Shown one piece after another: positions 51,584 through 61,184 of a stretch of 64,000 nucleotides of DNA. The stretch is from Polluticoccus soli (GTDB lineage: Bacteria > Bacteroidota > Bacteroidia > Chitinophagales > Chitinophagaceae). Positions within the stretch are counted from its first letter, which is position 1, and every line of letters starts with the position of its first letter. The translations under genes were made by a program, and so were the position numbers. The notes beneath the pieces were generated by a model, which was given only the letters and a program-made list of their open reading frames with translations, was not told the DNA's origin and did no database searches. The stretch spans positions 2,108,001 to 2,172,000 of the forward strand of contig NZ_JARJHT010000001.1 in assembly GCF_029269745.1 (NCBI RefSeq), given 5' to 3'.

Positions 51584-52501
51584 CTAAGGTAGTGTTACAT
51601 ATTGTTCGGCTATCACCTGAGACCTGCTGGTGGATTGCTTGCCCTCTGCTTGTGCCAAGTAAGAAACATGTAGTTTGCCTCCTTTATAGTTGACACCAGC
51701 GTTCTTATTGAGGTTGAACTGGAAGCGCCTCAGCGCGTTAGGTGTATATATAGCCACGCCACGGGCTGTGCCAACTTCAGTTGCAGTGCCTGAAGGAGAA
51801 ACATACTCAACCACAATATCCCCATAGGCCGACATGTTACCGGTCCTGTTGATTGCCATACTGATCTGCGGCATTGTGTCTCCCGTCATTTTGAACCGGA
51901 TGTCGGAGAGATTTACCTGCGTATTAGACTCGCCGGCGCGAATAATAACCGGAATAGTGATACCAAAAACAGGCGTTAACTTCACCGAAATTCCTGAATC
52001 TTTTGAGGCTGTTGTTTCGCCGAGAGGCGCAGTTGTACGAACTGCCCTGAAATAGATGTGCGACCTGTATTCGCCAGGGACCATTTCACCTGTTTTCGTC
52101 AATTGAACTTTTACAGTTTGGGCTTCATTAGGCGCTAATGTAACACTCCTGGGGTAGTAGCGTAAATATTTGCTGGCGAAATTCTGACCGGGATCCGGTT
52201 CTTTTATTTCTTCAAATGCCCCGTCTTCACTCATGCGAATTTCTACCAGGGAGATCAGGTATTTAGCGGTGTCCTGGCCAGTGTTTGCCAGGTTTAATTC
52301 CTGTGTTTTTTTGTCTCCGTCAAAAACTATTCTTCGCGGGGAAATAAGCAAGTTGCCTTGTCCACTCGATCGTTCAGGAGCAAACAACGCTAACGCAATT
52401 AAACCAGGAAGTAGGACAAATTTGCCGCTAATTCCAGGCTTGATATTTTTCAATTTATAACCTGTTGTGAACATGGACTTTCTTTTATGGTTAAGTGGCA
52501 T
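51584..52501 (-). CDS. PapD-like periplasmic pilus chaperone 1
   Basis: The 305-residue protein has a signal peptide (ending about residue 48, SSGQ) and two Ig-like domains. The N-terminal domain has the chaperone features ISPRRIVFDGDKKTQELNL, where an arginine corresponds to the anchor residue of PapD, and a YYPRSVTLAPNEAQTVKVQL segment followed by GEYRSHIYFRA. Such chaperones bind unfolded fibre subunits by donor-strand complementation and deliver them to the usher. It shares several segments with chaperone 2 (61185-62048), including PRRxxFEG/FDG and EYRSHIY. It lies 203 bases behind the usher gene and may have its own promoter. A second ATG nine codons in is possible. Confidence 0.85.
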   Translation of the reverse strand: MPLNHKRKSMFTTGYKLKNIKPGISGKFVLLPGLIALALFAPERSSGQGNLLISPRRIVFDGDKKTQELNLANTGQDTAKYLISLVEIRMSEDGAFEEIKEPDPGQNFASKYLRYYPRSVTLAPNEAQTVKVQLTKTGEMVPGEYRSHIYFRAVRTTAPLGETTASKDSGISVKLTPVFGITIPVIIRAGESNTQVNLSDIRFKMTGDTMPQISMAINRTGNMSAYGDIVVEYVSPSGTATEVGTARGVAIYTPNALRRFQFNLNKNAGVNYKGGKLHVSYLAQAEGKQSTSRSQVIAEQYVTLP

Positions 52502-52704
52502 AAATGCATCAAAGGGGTTCTATCAAGCTACGCCAATCTGCATCCGTATTGGTTGCAGATAAATGTGTTTAGTAAAAATAATACAGTAAGATATAAATTG
52601 ACAAACAAACATAATGAATATTTTTGAAATGTATTCATGTTTCTTTTATTTTTTATCAATATTTGTTGAGTCTGTTATTACTTGCAATTGTGATTAATGT
52701 GATG

Positions 52705-55700
52705 TTATTCTTCCCTGTTTGTCCCAAATAATCTACGCAGTTTTTTAATAAACGTGCCTTCGGTTTTCTGCCTTGCTTCGGTGACTTCAAGACTGTCTAT
52801 AGCTGCATTCGAATCCGGCGGAAGGAGAGTTGCCGTTTTAAAACTATCGGTTACGACAGACCTAACTGTGGTATGCATGCTGTCGTCAAATTGTGTGTGG
52901 ATCGGCATTATTTGCATAGAATTCTGCGACTGCGAGATACGATTTTGGGATCGGGTGACGGTGTCTGTCCGATCTTGAATACTTTCAACGGTTTTTGTGG
53001 AATCCTGCCGAATAGTTGTCTCTTTTTTCTGCCTGGCTGCTACCGGCTTAAATGTTTTTGCAGATTCTTTGCTTTTACTACTCTCCGGCTGTTTGACCGC
53101 AATCTTTTCCGGCACTGTAGGGCGCTTGGCCGCCATCATAGGACTTGGATAGGACGCGTAGTTCTTGGGTTTGAAAGCAGTTGTTGTAACCGGCTTTTTG
53201 ATTGAGGTAGGAATTTTCTTTATTGTTTTAGGTGCCTTGGCAACCTTGGTAGGAACGGTGTCTATGATTGTGTTTGACGTTTGTTCGCGTTGAATGGTAT
53301 CGAAAATAGAACGTAAAGTAAATTGAAGTCCTTCCACTACATCGCCATCTCTCGTGGTTGCGATCGTAAACGGCCGTGGTCCTGAACTGATCATGTTGAT
53401 CTTGCGAAGTTGGGTTGAGTCAATTCGTGCAACATATTCTCCCGGCGCAAGCCCTATGTAGCTGAAGTAGCCGTCGGGTTCCGAAAGTACTTTCGAAATA
53501 AGGCTGTCATTTTTGTAAATACACACCAAAATTTGACCCTGCCCTTGTTCAATGCCACCCTTTATTAGGTTAACGTTTCCGGTTACCTCTCCAACTACGG
53601 AAATAGGAATTTCAATAAGACGGAACATGTTAGGCTCTGCAAAAACCTTGAGTGTTGTCTTCCGCATTTGCCACGCGATATTGTCAAAACTGAGACGGTT
53701 TAGTTCGACGAGATAATTGTTGTAAGGTTCGAGGCTGGTTATTCTTATGGTAGTGTCCCTACCTTCAGGCTGTACACGTCCGGCGTTTATACGAAACTTC
53801 AAGCCAGACACTCTGGGCTCATTTTCATCGTGCGTGTTATTGCAGTTGATGTCGAGGTAGGGCAGCAGGACGATACCTGCACGACCGATACTGGTGCTAC
53901 TATTAAGCCCGGCATAACTTGTTTGTTGATCGTACATGACACCGCCGCGGGCGGCCTCGAGAAATGAGAATTTATTGTTGAGGTATCTCCCTGTAAATCC
54001 TACCTGTGCAAAGTCGAAATCGTAGCGCATTTGCAAGCCGAAGTTCCTAAAATGTGTTTTGAAGTTTTCTTCGTAGGACAATCCGACATAACCGCGTTTG
54101 AGCACCCTTTTTTCCAACAGCCCCTTTATTGAAAGGAATTCGTTGATTGTATATTGGTATTGAGCTTCTGGAGTAAATACAAAACCATGCGGTAACCTGC
54201 AGGCCAGGGCAAAATTGGTGTAAATATTCGGTTGTGTTTCCTTTACAAATACACCGATCGTATTGAATCGCGCATCAAACCGCTTGTAGCTGCCTGATAA
54301 CAGCCACTCTGTAGTAGTGTAGTTTGTCGAGGATAGTTTTGTTTGGTTGAAGGTAAACATGGTAAATAATACAAGCTTGCGCATTCTAAAGGGAACAGAC
54401 GCGACAGCGCGCATCTCTTCCTCCGCATTATTATTGATTGCCTTCTGGCCTTTGGTGTAATTGGTATAGGTCCCTTCGAACTGCCAGTTGTTGACCGTTC
54501 TGTAAAATATCCCACCTTTTGCTCTAACCTGGTAGTTGTATTCGCCAAACATGAGGAGGCCGCACGCAAGGCGTATCGCAGTAGCGGCATAGGGCATAAC
54601 CGGACTAGTTGTAACCGATGATAAATATTCTACCCCTGTGCTAATGGTGATAAACCGGTTGAGACCATACGTGATGCCTCCGCGTGCGAGACGGCTTAAG
54701 CTATCATCCTCCACCACGCCTGCAGTAGCTGCGTACTCAAATTTTCCGGGTGTCATGAAGTTGAAGGGAATACTGATATTTTCCTCCTTCGATCGTTCCT
54801 CACCGAAAGGACCATAGTAACGAAGCTTTACTGCAGAGTTTCCATATACCAACGGCACATCGAAAGTAAAGAAGCCAGCTTCGTCGGCTTTTACATAGTC
54901 AACAAGTATGTTGTTGACATATAGCTCCACGATCCATCCCGGTTCGGTGATATTGCTCAACCTGTAAGAGCCAAATGAGCGTTTGGCAATTGTTGGAATG
55001 TTGGTGACATGTACGCCTAAAACCGGCGAATAGATAGAGGCTACCGTAGCCACAGGAACTTTACCCAAGGCAACCTGCTTAACCGTTTTTGCGTCATTGT
55101 TCACATATCGCCACCAGTAGAACTGTTGTTTTTCTTTAAACGGAAGGCTTGTGCTATAGTTTAGAGAGGCATTCACCTCGCCTCCCAATGCAATTCCTCC
55201 CAAGCCAAGGTTCACGCGTGTATCCCTCATCCCATCAGATTGCTGTGCGCCAATTACAGACCAGTCGGTCATACCAAAATGGATCCACGGATTCAGTCTT
55301 CTCAGAACGGTGTCGGCTACTATCTCTCCTTTCAGCTTGCGCAGATTACCACGTATAGCCTCAAGTCGTGTATCCCTCATCACAGGCAGTTCATTTTTCG
55401 AACTCATGTTTACCAACAGTGCACGATAGTTGAATACCGAGGGCAGTTCAAATACAGTACCGAAGTACGGGCTTTTCAGGTATAGGCCGGTTTCAGTTTT
55501 TAATAAGTCATTATTTGCCAGCTTTGTCTCTACACCTTTGAAAAATATTTTTTGATTGACATGGTCTATGATATAGGTGTTTTCCTGCGAAATGAAGAAG
55601 CCGGTTACTGAATCAAAATTCTGTGACGGTTCATTCTTGATCTTTAGATAATCAAAAATATCGGTGATAGGAAGGTAAAGTATTTTATTGTCTATGAGGG

Positions 55701-55893
55701 CAGGAACCTCTATAGTCCCCATGCCTTGAATATTGACAGACACCAGTATCTCTTCATATTCAGGTTCCTGTGCCCGGCATATTTCAGAGCTGAAAAACAT
55801 GATAAACAGCAAAAAGATAATGCTGCGTGAGAACAGACACGGAAGCGATAAAAAAATACGCTTCGGCTTTATTTGTTCCCTGCTGGCTATCAT
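52705..55893 (-). CDS. Usher-like outer-membrane protein (TcfC/alternative chaperone-usher type)
   Basis: The 1062-residue protein has a signal peptide (about 1-41), an N-terminal usher-like domain (EILVSVNIQGMGTIEVPALI, about 48-130), and a long beta-barrel region with many alternating strands (about 200-670) interrupted by a plug-like Ig domain (about 305-380, FGSYRLSNITEPGWIVELY). It then has a DINCNNTHDENEPRVSG calcium-type motif and C-terminal beta-domains (about 680-860), similar to the C-terminus of TcfC-like ushers. The last 190 residues are a Lys/Ser/Thr/Gln-rich disordered tail not known from ushers. It should form the pore that secretes and assembles fibre subunits. It follows a DUF4402-like gene after 18 bases. 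Confidence 0.8.
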   Translation of the reverse strand: MIASREQIKPKRIFLSLPCLFSRSIIFLLFIMFFSSEICRAQEPEYEEILVSVNIQGMGTIEVPALIDNKILYLPITDIFDYLKIKNEPSQNFDSVTGFFISQENTYIIDHVNQKIFFKGVETKLANNDLLKTETGLYLKSPYFGTVFELPSVFNYRALLVNMSSKNELPVMRDTRLEAIRGNLRKLKGEIVADTVLRRLNPWIHFGMTDWSVIGAQQSDGMRDTRVNLGLGGIALGGEVNASLNYSTSLPFKEKQQFYWWRYVNNDAKTVKQVALGKVPVATVASIYSPVLGVHVTNIPTIAKRSFGSYRLSNITEPGWIVELYVNNILVDYVKADEAGFFTFDVPLVYGNSAVKLRYYGPFGEERSKEENISIPFNFMTPGKFEYAATAGVVEDDSLSRLARGGITYGLNRFITISTGVEYLSSVTTSPVMPYAATAIRLACGLLMFGEYNYQVRAKGGIFYRTVNNWQFEGTYTNYTKGQKAINNNAEEEMRAVASVPFRMRKLVLFTMFTFNQTKLSSTNYTTTEWLLSGSYKRFDARFNTIGVFVKETQPNIYTNFALACRLPHGFVFTPEAQYQYTINEFLSIKGLLEKRVLKRGYVGLSYEENFKTHFRNFGLQMRYDFDFAQVGFTGRYLNNKFSFLEAARGGVMYDQQTSYAGLNSSTSIGRAGIVLLPYLDINCNNTHDENEPRVSGLKFRINAGRVQPEGRDTTIRITSLEPYNNYLVELNRLSFDNIAWQMRKTTLKVFAEPNMFRLIEIPISVVGEVTGNVNLIKGGIEQGQGQILVCIYKNDSLISKVLSEPDGYFSYIGLAPGEYVARIDSTQLRKINMISSGPRPFTIATTRDGDVVEGLQFTLRSIFDTIQREQTSNTIIDTVPTKVAKAPKTIKKIPTSIKKPVTTTAFKPKNYASYPSPMMAAKRPTVPEKIAVKQPESSKSKESAKTFKPVAARQKKETTIRQDSTKTVESIQDRTDTVTRSQNRISQSQNSMQIMPIHTQFDDSMHTTVRSVVTDSFKTATLLPPDSNAAIDSLEVTEARQKTEGTFIKKLRRLFGTNREE

Positions 55894-55911
55894 GTTGGCG
55901 TCACTCCAGTT

Positions 55912-56421
55912 TTATTCCTGGATAAAGATTATAGAGAATTGACCGTTGTAAGCTCCCACAGGATTGGCAAGGCTATTGCCTACCGTAAGCGTTCCTCCAA
56001 TGCGTATTTGCATTCTGTCCGGAGGAGTGGTAGTCACGATGAATGAGTTTCCAACATCAGCCGGTCCCAACTGTACAGTCATTGTTCCTCCGTTGCTTCC
56101 TGTAAGTACGGCGATCGGCCAATTGGCTATCCCAACCCGGGTCCCGGGATCGGCCTCCACTTCGAAAATAGCTGGAGCATAAGTATATCCCAGGCTGGCT
56201 TGTATCACATCTCCTGTAGTTGTGCGCGACCCGTCAGGATAGACTATTACAGAACCACCAGCCATACCGTGATAAAACGCGCCAAAATATAAACCTTGTG
56301 TTGGACTAGTATAAATACTTATTGGTCTTGGGGGCAATTGCTGTCCATAAGAATGCTGTACATACGTGTATGCTATTAGCAGGAGTACCAGCTTTAATAA
56401 GTATCGTTGTTTTAGTACCAT
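55912..56421 (-). CDS. DUF4402-like fibre subunit 2
   Basis: The 169-residue protein has a signal peptide (about 1-27, ending HSYGQQ) and a beta-sandwich with the DUF4402 pattern: PRPISIYTSPTQGLYFGAF near the start, a central Gly/Thr-rich part and a final NGQFSIIFIQE strand. DUF4402 proteins resemble pilins secreted by chaperone-usher systems. I use the ATG at 56419-56421, which overlaps the stop of the preceding gene by one base (TGATG). The usher gene follows 18 bases later. It may be a minor or adaptor subunit. The symmetry of neighbours supports the call more than the sequence does. Confidence 0.75.
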   Translation of the reverse strand: MVLKQRYLLKLVLLLIAYTYVQHSYGQQLPPRPISIYTSPTQGLYFGAFYHGMAGGSVIVYPDGSRTTTGDVIQASLGYTYAPAIFEVEADPGTRVGIANWPIAVLTGSNGGTMTVQLGPADVGNSFIVTTTPPDRMQIRIGGTLTVGNSLANPVGAYNGQFSIIFIQE

Positions 56422-58142
56422 CAATCGTTACCCAAGAACATTTTTTTAGAGAACACGCCATTCTGAGAATAGAAGCTTGCGATATACACTCCATTGCTCA
56501 ATTGTACTGGGATCTCATGATAGCCAAAGCCATTGAGTTCATGTTTTGCTATGATTTGCCCCAAGGTGTTTACAAGTGTGAGGGTTCCTTTGTCGCCGGT
56601 GATGAGGTTGAGATAAACATATAACTTCCCTTGTGAGGAATAAGCATTTAGTTCATTCCTGGAGAAAATATCGCCAGCCAATGTTTTTTTGCTAAAGACT
56701 ATCGCATATCGATTCTCGTGCTTTCCGGCTGGAAGTTGTGATTTGTATTTACTTCCTGCATTTACTTCAGAAACGATCCGGTTTTTTGAGTCGGCAAAAT
56801 AGATATAGGTGTTACCTGGCATGTTTTCAATGTCTGATACGGTGAATTCTATTTCACCATCAGTTTTGGTTTCCAGGCCAAGAGGAACAATGTCAATGCT
56901 GTCTGAAGGGTAAGGGATAGCGCTAATCGACAATTTATTGCCGTCAGTTGCACTGACATACAAGTTTGGGACACCGGAGTCTGTGTTTAATATTTTCAGT
57001 GCATCGTACTGAAGTTCGAAATTCGCTTGACTGCTCTTGTCGAAATAGATCACGGTCGCATCATCCTTGCTGACACCACTATACCGGGCGTTTATCCTGA
57101 TCAGTGGATTGTCTTTACCGGGAGACTTGTGGAAGAATGGTGAAAGATTATTCACACGGACTGCATTGGTCATGCCCAGCGTTCCCGATACCGGGTAGCT
57201 TCCATCAGAAACATGGACGAAGAAACCCTGCATGGCAGGAATAATGTTGCTCGCAATACCATTGCTGGATACTCCGTTGATATAGGAGCTATACGTTCCA
57301 TTGTATTGGTCAGAATTGCTGGCGTCGAAATAGTAAATAGCATCGTCGACATTTGTTCGTGTCCAGCCGGTAGACGCATTCCAGTCAATAGGTGAAGGAT
57401 AGGGATTCCCCACGAGGTTGAATCCTTGCGTGTAGGTTCTGTTGTTGTTAGAAACAGGCACGGACATTGGGCCGTTGTTAGCGTCACCGCGCATATCTGC
57501 TGTCACGGGTGTTCCTGTAGTTCCAAAGTTTACTGCATAGCCCTTTAATGGGGTCAAAGCGTCTGTTGGTTCTTTGTGAAAGAACCAACCGGTTGCATTG
57601 TTATCTTCTTCGTACCGATACACGGGTGGAAAATTAGCGTTCAGGCTTACCTCGTCGCTGAATTCATTTACAGTTGCAGCCTGGTAAGGAGAGCTGAAAT
57701 ATTTATATCCGTATGCCGACGGAATATATCGCTGCATGATGATGTCAAGAACATCGCCGGTGCTTGATCCGTCTACAAGGGCGGTTTTGCTGGCAGTAGA
57801 TAACAACGTGAGGTTTCCACTGGCATTTAAAGTTCCATTGCTGATAAGAACTTCAGTCAAAGAATGCCCCGCAGTTGAAACAGTTGTTGTGCTGTTATTA
57901 CTAACGGAAATATTTTTAAGGGTAGTCGCAGTACTACCGTTCATGGTCTGCGTGGTGCCACTAAAAACAAGTGTGCCGTTGTTCTGAGTGAAAGATCCGT
58001 TATTGGTAAAGTTCTTTCCCATAATCAAATTGCCGCCATCTTGTATTATGTATGAACCTGAAGGGATAATAAGGCCCTGGCAGTGAGAATCCGCCGGTAT
58101 CACGAGAAGTGTAAAGGATAATATTTTTAAAAGGTTTTTCAC
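56421..58142 (-). CDS. T9SS-type surface protein in the fibre operon
   Basis: The 573-residue protein has a signal peptide (ending about residue 22) and an N-terminal beta-solenoid-like part (IIQDGGNLIMGKNFTNNGSF, with repeating NGTL and GNLTL units, about 25-120). A large beta-rich middle leads to a C-terminal sorting domain (LVNTLGQIIAKHEL ... LSNGVYIASFYSQNG). It would leave the cell through T9SS, not through the usher. It sits between the tail-fibre-like gene (six bases upstream) and the second DUF4402-like gene (one-base overlap), so it is firmly inside the operon. An anchor or partner for the fibre at the cell surface is plausible. Confidence 0.82.
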   Translation of the reverse strand: MKNLLKILSFTLLVIPADSHCQGLIIPSGSYIIQDGGNLIMGKNFTNNGSFTQNNGTLVFSGTTQTMNGSTATTLKNISVSNNSTTTVSTAGHSLTEVLISNGTLNASGNLTLLSTASKTALVDGSSTGDVLDIIMQRYIPSAYGYKYFSSPYQAATVNEFSDEVSLNANFPPVYRYEEDNNATGWFFHKEPTDALTPLKGYAVNFGTTGTPVTADMRGDANNGPMSVPVSNNNRTYTQGFNLVGNPYPSPIDWNASTGWTRTNVDDAIYYFDASNSDQYNGTYSSYINGVSSNGIASNIIPAMQGFFVHVSDGSYPVSGTLGMTNAVRVNNLSPFFHKSPGKDNPLIRINARYSGVSKDDATVIYFDKSSQANFELQYDALKILNTDSGVPNLYVSATDGNKLSISAIPYPSDSIDIVPLGLETKTDGEIEFTVSDIENMPGNTYIYFADSKNRIVSEVNAGSKYKSQLPAGKHENRYAIVFSKKTLAGDIFSRNELNAYSSQGKLYVYLNLITGDKGTLTLVNTLGQIIAKHELNGFGYHEIPVQLSNGVYIASFYSQNGVFSKKMFLGND

Positions 58143-58148
58143 TTTACA

Positions 58149-61136
58149 TTAAAGCTGTCTTATCCTAAGAATGGATCCCACATACACAGTTGCCGTTCCG
58201 TTTGTAGTTTTTAGGTGTTTAATAGAAAAAACCGGGCTTCCCGTTCCTGTTACTATTATACCTTTGATAATAACGATCCCAATATTGGACGCAGTAAATA
58301 ACGACGTGCCGAAAGCAGCATTTAACGATGTGATAGCGCCTGATACTGCCGTGGTTGCATTCGTTGTTCCGGTGATGATCGCATAGCCAGCTGGACTTGT
58401 TCCGGTGATATTTATGCCATAACGCGTACCTGCATTGCTTGAAGACCCACATCGAAGTACTGCTTCAAACTCATAAGAAGTATTAGTGGCTAAAGTTGAA
58501 GTGACGAGAGCTGCGATGTCGACTAAACTGGTGCTGGTAGTTGTTTCGTTTGCTCCCGATACTTTATAGGTGTCCCATTTTGGTTCTGATGGGTTGGCTA
58601 CACTTGTCCAGTTAGTGCCGTCAGACTCCATTATATTGCCATCGGTGCCTGGTGCGGCATAAGTTTCGGTCGATGCTATCCAGTTAGTCCCATCAGACTT
58701 GATCATCTTGCCAGTCGTGGCCGATGCATTAGGGAATGTTGGCGTAGAGAGCACATAGTTTGTACCGTCTGACAGCAGCACTTTATTTGCTGTCGAGCCA
58801 GCATTGCCTGGGATCGTCGACGTAGACAATATCATATTAGTGCCATCTCCGATCAAAAACCTGTTAGCTGTGGCCGCGCCGATATTAATGCCTTTGCCAT
58901 CGGTGCCCGCAAGGGTCAACGAATTAGTAGCAGTTAGCGTTTTTCCCGAGGTGACAGATAGATTACCTGAAATATTCGACACTGCTCCGACCGTAAGGTT
59001 TCCTGAAAGTGTGATGGTATTGGTCCCGTTATTTACTCCCGTACCACCATAAGTTGGACTGATCGCTGTTCCATTCCAGGTTCCCGATGTAATCGTACCA
59101 ACCGTTGCCAGCGACGACAGCGACGTTACGGCGCTATTCACCAATGTGCCGGAAGTTGGTAACGTCAGGTTGGTTGCCCCGGTAGTAGCAAATGTTAGGT
59201 TGTTGGCACCCGATGTAGTAAGGTTACCGCCGAGTGTGATGGTATTGGTCCCGTTATTTACTCCCGTACCACCGTAAGTTGGACTGATCGCTGTTCCATT
59301 CCAGGTTCCCGATGTAATCGTACCCACCGTTGCCAATGATGAGAGAGACGTTACAGCGCTATTCACCAAAGTGCCAGAAGTTGGTAGCGTCAGATTGGTT
59401 ACTCCCGTAGTTGTAAATGTTAGGTTGTTGGCACCCGATGTAGTAAGGTTGCCGCCAAGAGTAATTGTTTTAGTGCCGTTGTTAACACCCGTTCCGCCAT
59501 AAGTTGGACTAATTATAGTACCATTCCACGTACCGCCGCTAATGTTGCCGCTTAGCTTTATGTTGCCAGTTACGTCAAGCGCTTCTGCTGGGGTGCTATT
59601 GCCAATGCCGATTTTGCCATCTGACTTTATACGGATCCTTTCTAAGTTGTTAGTGATAATAGGAAGATCGTGAGCCGACTTCGTACCCAATGTTTTTGTC
59701 GCGCTTAATGTATTACCGTCAAGGTCCCAACTGTTACCACCACCAACTGCAGGCTGCTCCCAGGTTGGAGGGTTACCGGGGCCGGCCGAAGTGAGGACGT
59801 AACCAGCAGTGCCGGGTTCGTTGCCTGGCATCAATGCGCCGGTGAATTTCACATTGCCTGAAACATCCAGCAGTTCAGTCGGCAGGATATTGCCAATGCC
59901 TACATAACCCGATTGGTCAATAAAGAATCTTGTATTAAAACTCGCTTCGTCGTAAATGTAAAAGTTGTGCTCATTATTGCCTTGCACATCGTTGCCCAAC
60001 GACCATTGATAAGAACTTGACGAACCTCCGAATATAAATGCAGTTTTAGTTCTGGCGCCGGAATTGTTACGCAATGTAAGAGAAACCGTTCCGCCGTCTG
60101 ATTCTCCTTCAAATAGAGCCGCAGGAACATCAAAGGACGCTGGTAGATGTGAATAGATATGTAGCAATGCTTCTGGTGAGGCAGTACCTAAACCGGTATA
60201 ACCGTTACTACCGTCTATAAAGAGTCGCGCCAGTACCGAGTTATCATCCCACAGATAGAAATTCTGGGAGTTGTTGCCGTCTTTGTCGGTACCCATTATC
60301 CAACGCTTAGAGCTGGAGGTACTTCCTATAAGAAATTTAGTAGCGTTACTGCTGATCGATTTATTACCGAGCATCATTACTACGCTATTGCTCAGTCCGG
60401 CATCTCTTGTCTCTTCAAAAAGCGCAATGGGGGTAATGCCCGATGTTGGACTAGTTCGGCCAACGTGCAAAGGTGCAGCAGGCGAGTCCACGCCTATGCC
60501 CAGGTACCCCCCGCTGGTGAGGCGCATTTTTTCTGTATTGTTGGTGATGAATGGCAGGTCGTAGTTTGATGTTGTACCTATTTTTTTAAGAGAGGGTACA
60601 CTATTGCCGTCCAGTTTCCAGGCGTAAGATTCAAAGTAGTTGGCCGGATTGCTCCATGTTGGCGCGGCGCCTGCACCTCCAGATGTTAATAAGTATGTTG
60701 CTGTGCCGGCATCATTTCCTGGCATTAGCGCCCCACTGAATTTGATGTTGCCTGTTACATCCAACGCCTCGGCAGGTGATGTATTGCCTATACCAACTTT
60801 GCCCGTATTGTAATAAATATTGTTTCCTGATGCCGTCCAGCCTGCGCCTTTTGCAATGGTTAACCAGGCCGAACCATCATAATAGTAATAGCCAGCAGTA
60901 TTATTAGTTTGATATACCAACAGGCCGGTGGCAGGATTACTTATTGCAGAGCGTTGTGCTTCCGTCATGCGCGGAGCAAGAAATCCTTTTGATGTTGACT
61001 TAACATCCAGCACCGAAGACGCATCGCCTGTAGTTACGCTGTTGTCGTCTGTAACAACAACGGTCTGTGCCATGCCGCGCAGGCTGGCAAAAACTGTTAT
61101 CAATATCAGGTAAGCTATCCTCCTCTTCATCTTCAC
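58149..61136 (-). CDS. Large repetitive protein resembling phage tail fibres (candidate fibre-tip or surface adhesin)
   Basis: The 995-residue protein has a signal peptide (about 1-24, GMAQ) and then five GKVGIGNTSPAEALDV-like units (near residues 113, 208, 310, 408 and 507), common in phage tail fibres and in Bacteroidota surface proteins. From residue 535 to 714 come two full and one partial copy of a 75-residue repeat (GTWNGTAISPTYGGTGVNNG). SDGTNW units follow, and then a C-terminal beta domain (about 850-995, SYEFEAVLRCGSSSNAGTRY) like those at the ends of viral tail proteins. No peptidase S74 domain, sorting domain or membrane anchor is seen. The export signal and operon position suggest a tip adhesin, but the chaperone-usher route for so large a protein is uncertain. 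Confidence 0.8.
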   Translation of the reverse strand: MKMKRRIAYLILITVFASLRGMAQTVVVTDDNSVTTGDASSVLDVKSTSKGFLAPRMTEAQRSAISNPATGLLVYQTNNTAGYYYYDGSAWLTIAKGAGWTASGNNIYYNTGKVGIGNTSPAEALDVTGNIKFSGALMPGNDAGTATYLLTSGGAGAAPTWSNPANYFESYAWKLDGNSVPSLKKIGTTSNYDLPFITNNTEKMRLTSGGYLGIGVDSPAAPLHVGRTSPTSGITPIALFEETRDAGLSNSVVMMLGNKSISSNATKFLIGSTSSSKRWIMGTDKDGNNSQNFYLWDDNSVLARLFIDGSNGYTGLGTASPEALLHIYSHLPASFDVPAALFEGESDGGTVSLTLRNNSGARTKTAFIFGGSSSSYQWSLGNDVQGNNEHNFYIYDEASFNTRFFIDQSGYVGIGNILPTELLDVSGNVKFTGALMPGNEPGTAGYVLTSAGPGNPPTWEQPAVGGGNSWDLDGNTLSATKTLGTKSAHDLPIITNNLERIRIKSDGKIGIGNSTPAEALDVTGNIKLSGNISGGTWNGTIISPTYGGTGVNNGTKTITLGGNLTTSGANNLTFTTTGVTNLTLPTSGTLVNSAVTSLSSLATVGTITSGTWNGTAISPTYGGTGVNNGTNTITLGGNLTTSGANNLTFATTGATNLTLPTSGTLVNSAVTSLSSLATVGTITSGTWNGTAISPTYGGTGVNNGTNTITLSGNLTVGAVSNISGNLSVTSGKTLTATNSLTLAGTDGKGINIGAATANRFLIGDGTNMILSTSTIPGNAGSTANKVLLSDGTNYVLSTPTFPNASATTGKMIKSDGTNWIASTETYAAPGTDGNIMESDGTNWTSVANPSEPKWDTYKVSGANETTTSTSLVDIAALVTSTLATNTSYEFEAVLRCGSSSNAGTRYGINITGTSPAGYAIITGTTNATTAVSGAITSLNAAFGTSLFTASNIGIVIIKGIIVTGTGSPVFSIKHLKTTNGTATVYVGSILRIRQL
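58995..59534 (-). repeat. 225-base tandem repeat inside the tail-fibre-like gene
   Basis: Two complete 225-base units (59534-59310 and 59309-59085) and a partial third unit (59084-58995) repeat in frame and encode 75 residues each. The second and third units are almost the same in DNA (for instance the GTGATGGTATTGGTCCCGTT stretch at 59011 and 59236). Such repeats can expand or shrink by recombination. Confidence 0.9.
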
Positions 61137-61184
61137 ATTTTTTAGGAGTTATTCTTTGCGGTTTATGGTATTCTTTCTGTCAAT

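Noticed and set aside
58149-61136. Prophage remnant suggested by the tail-fibre-like protein
   Set aside because: No capsid, terminase, integrase or lysis genes are near; the protein has a signal peptide and sits in a surface operon.
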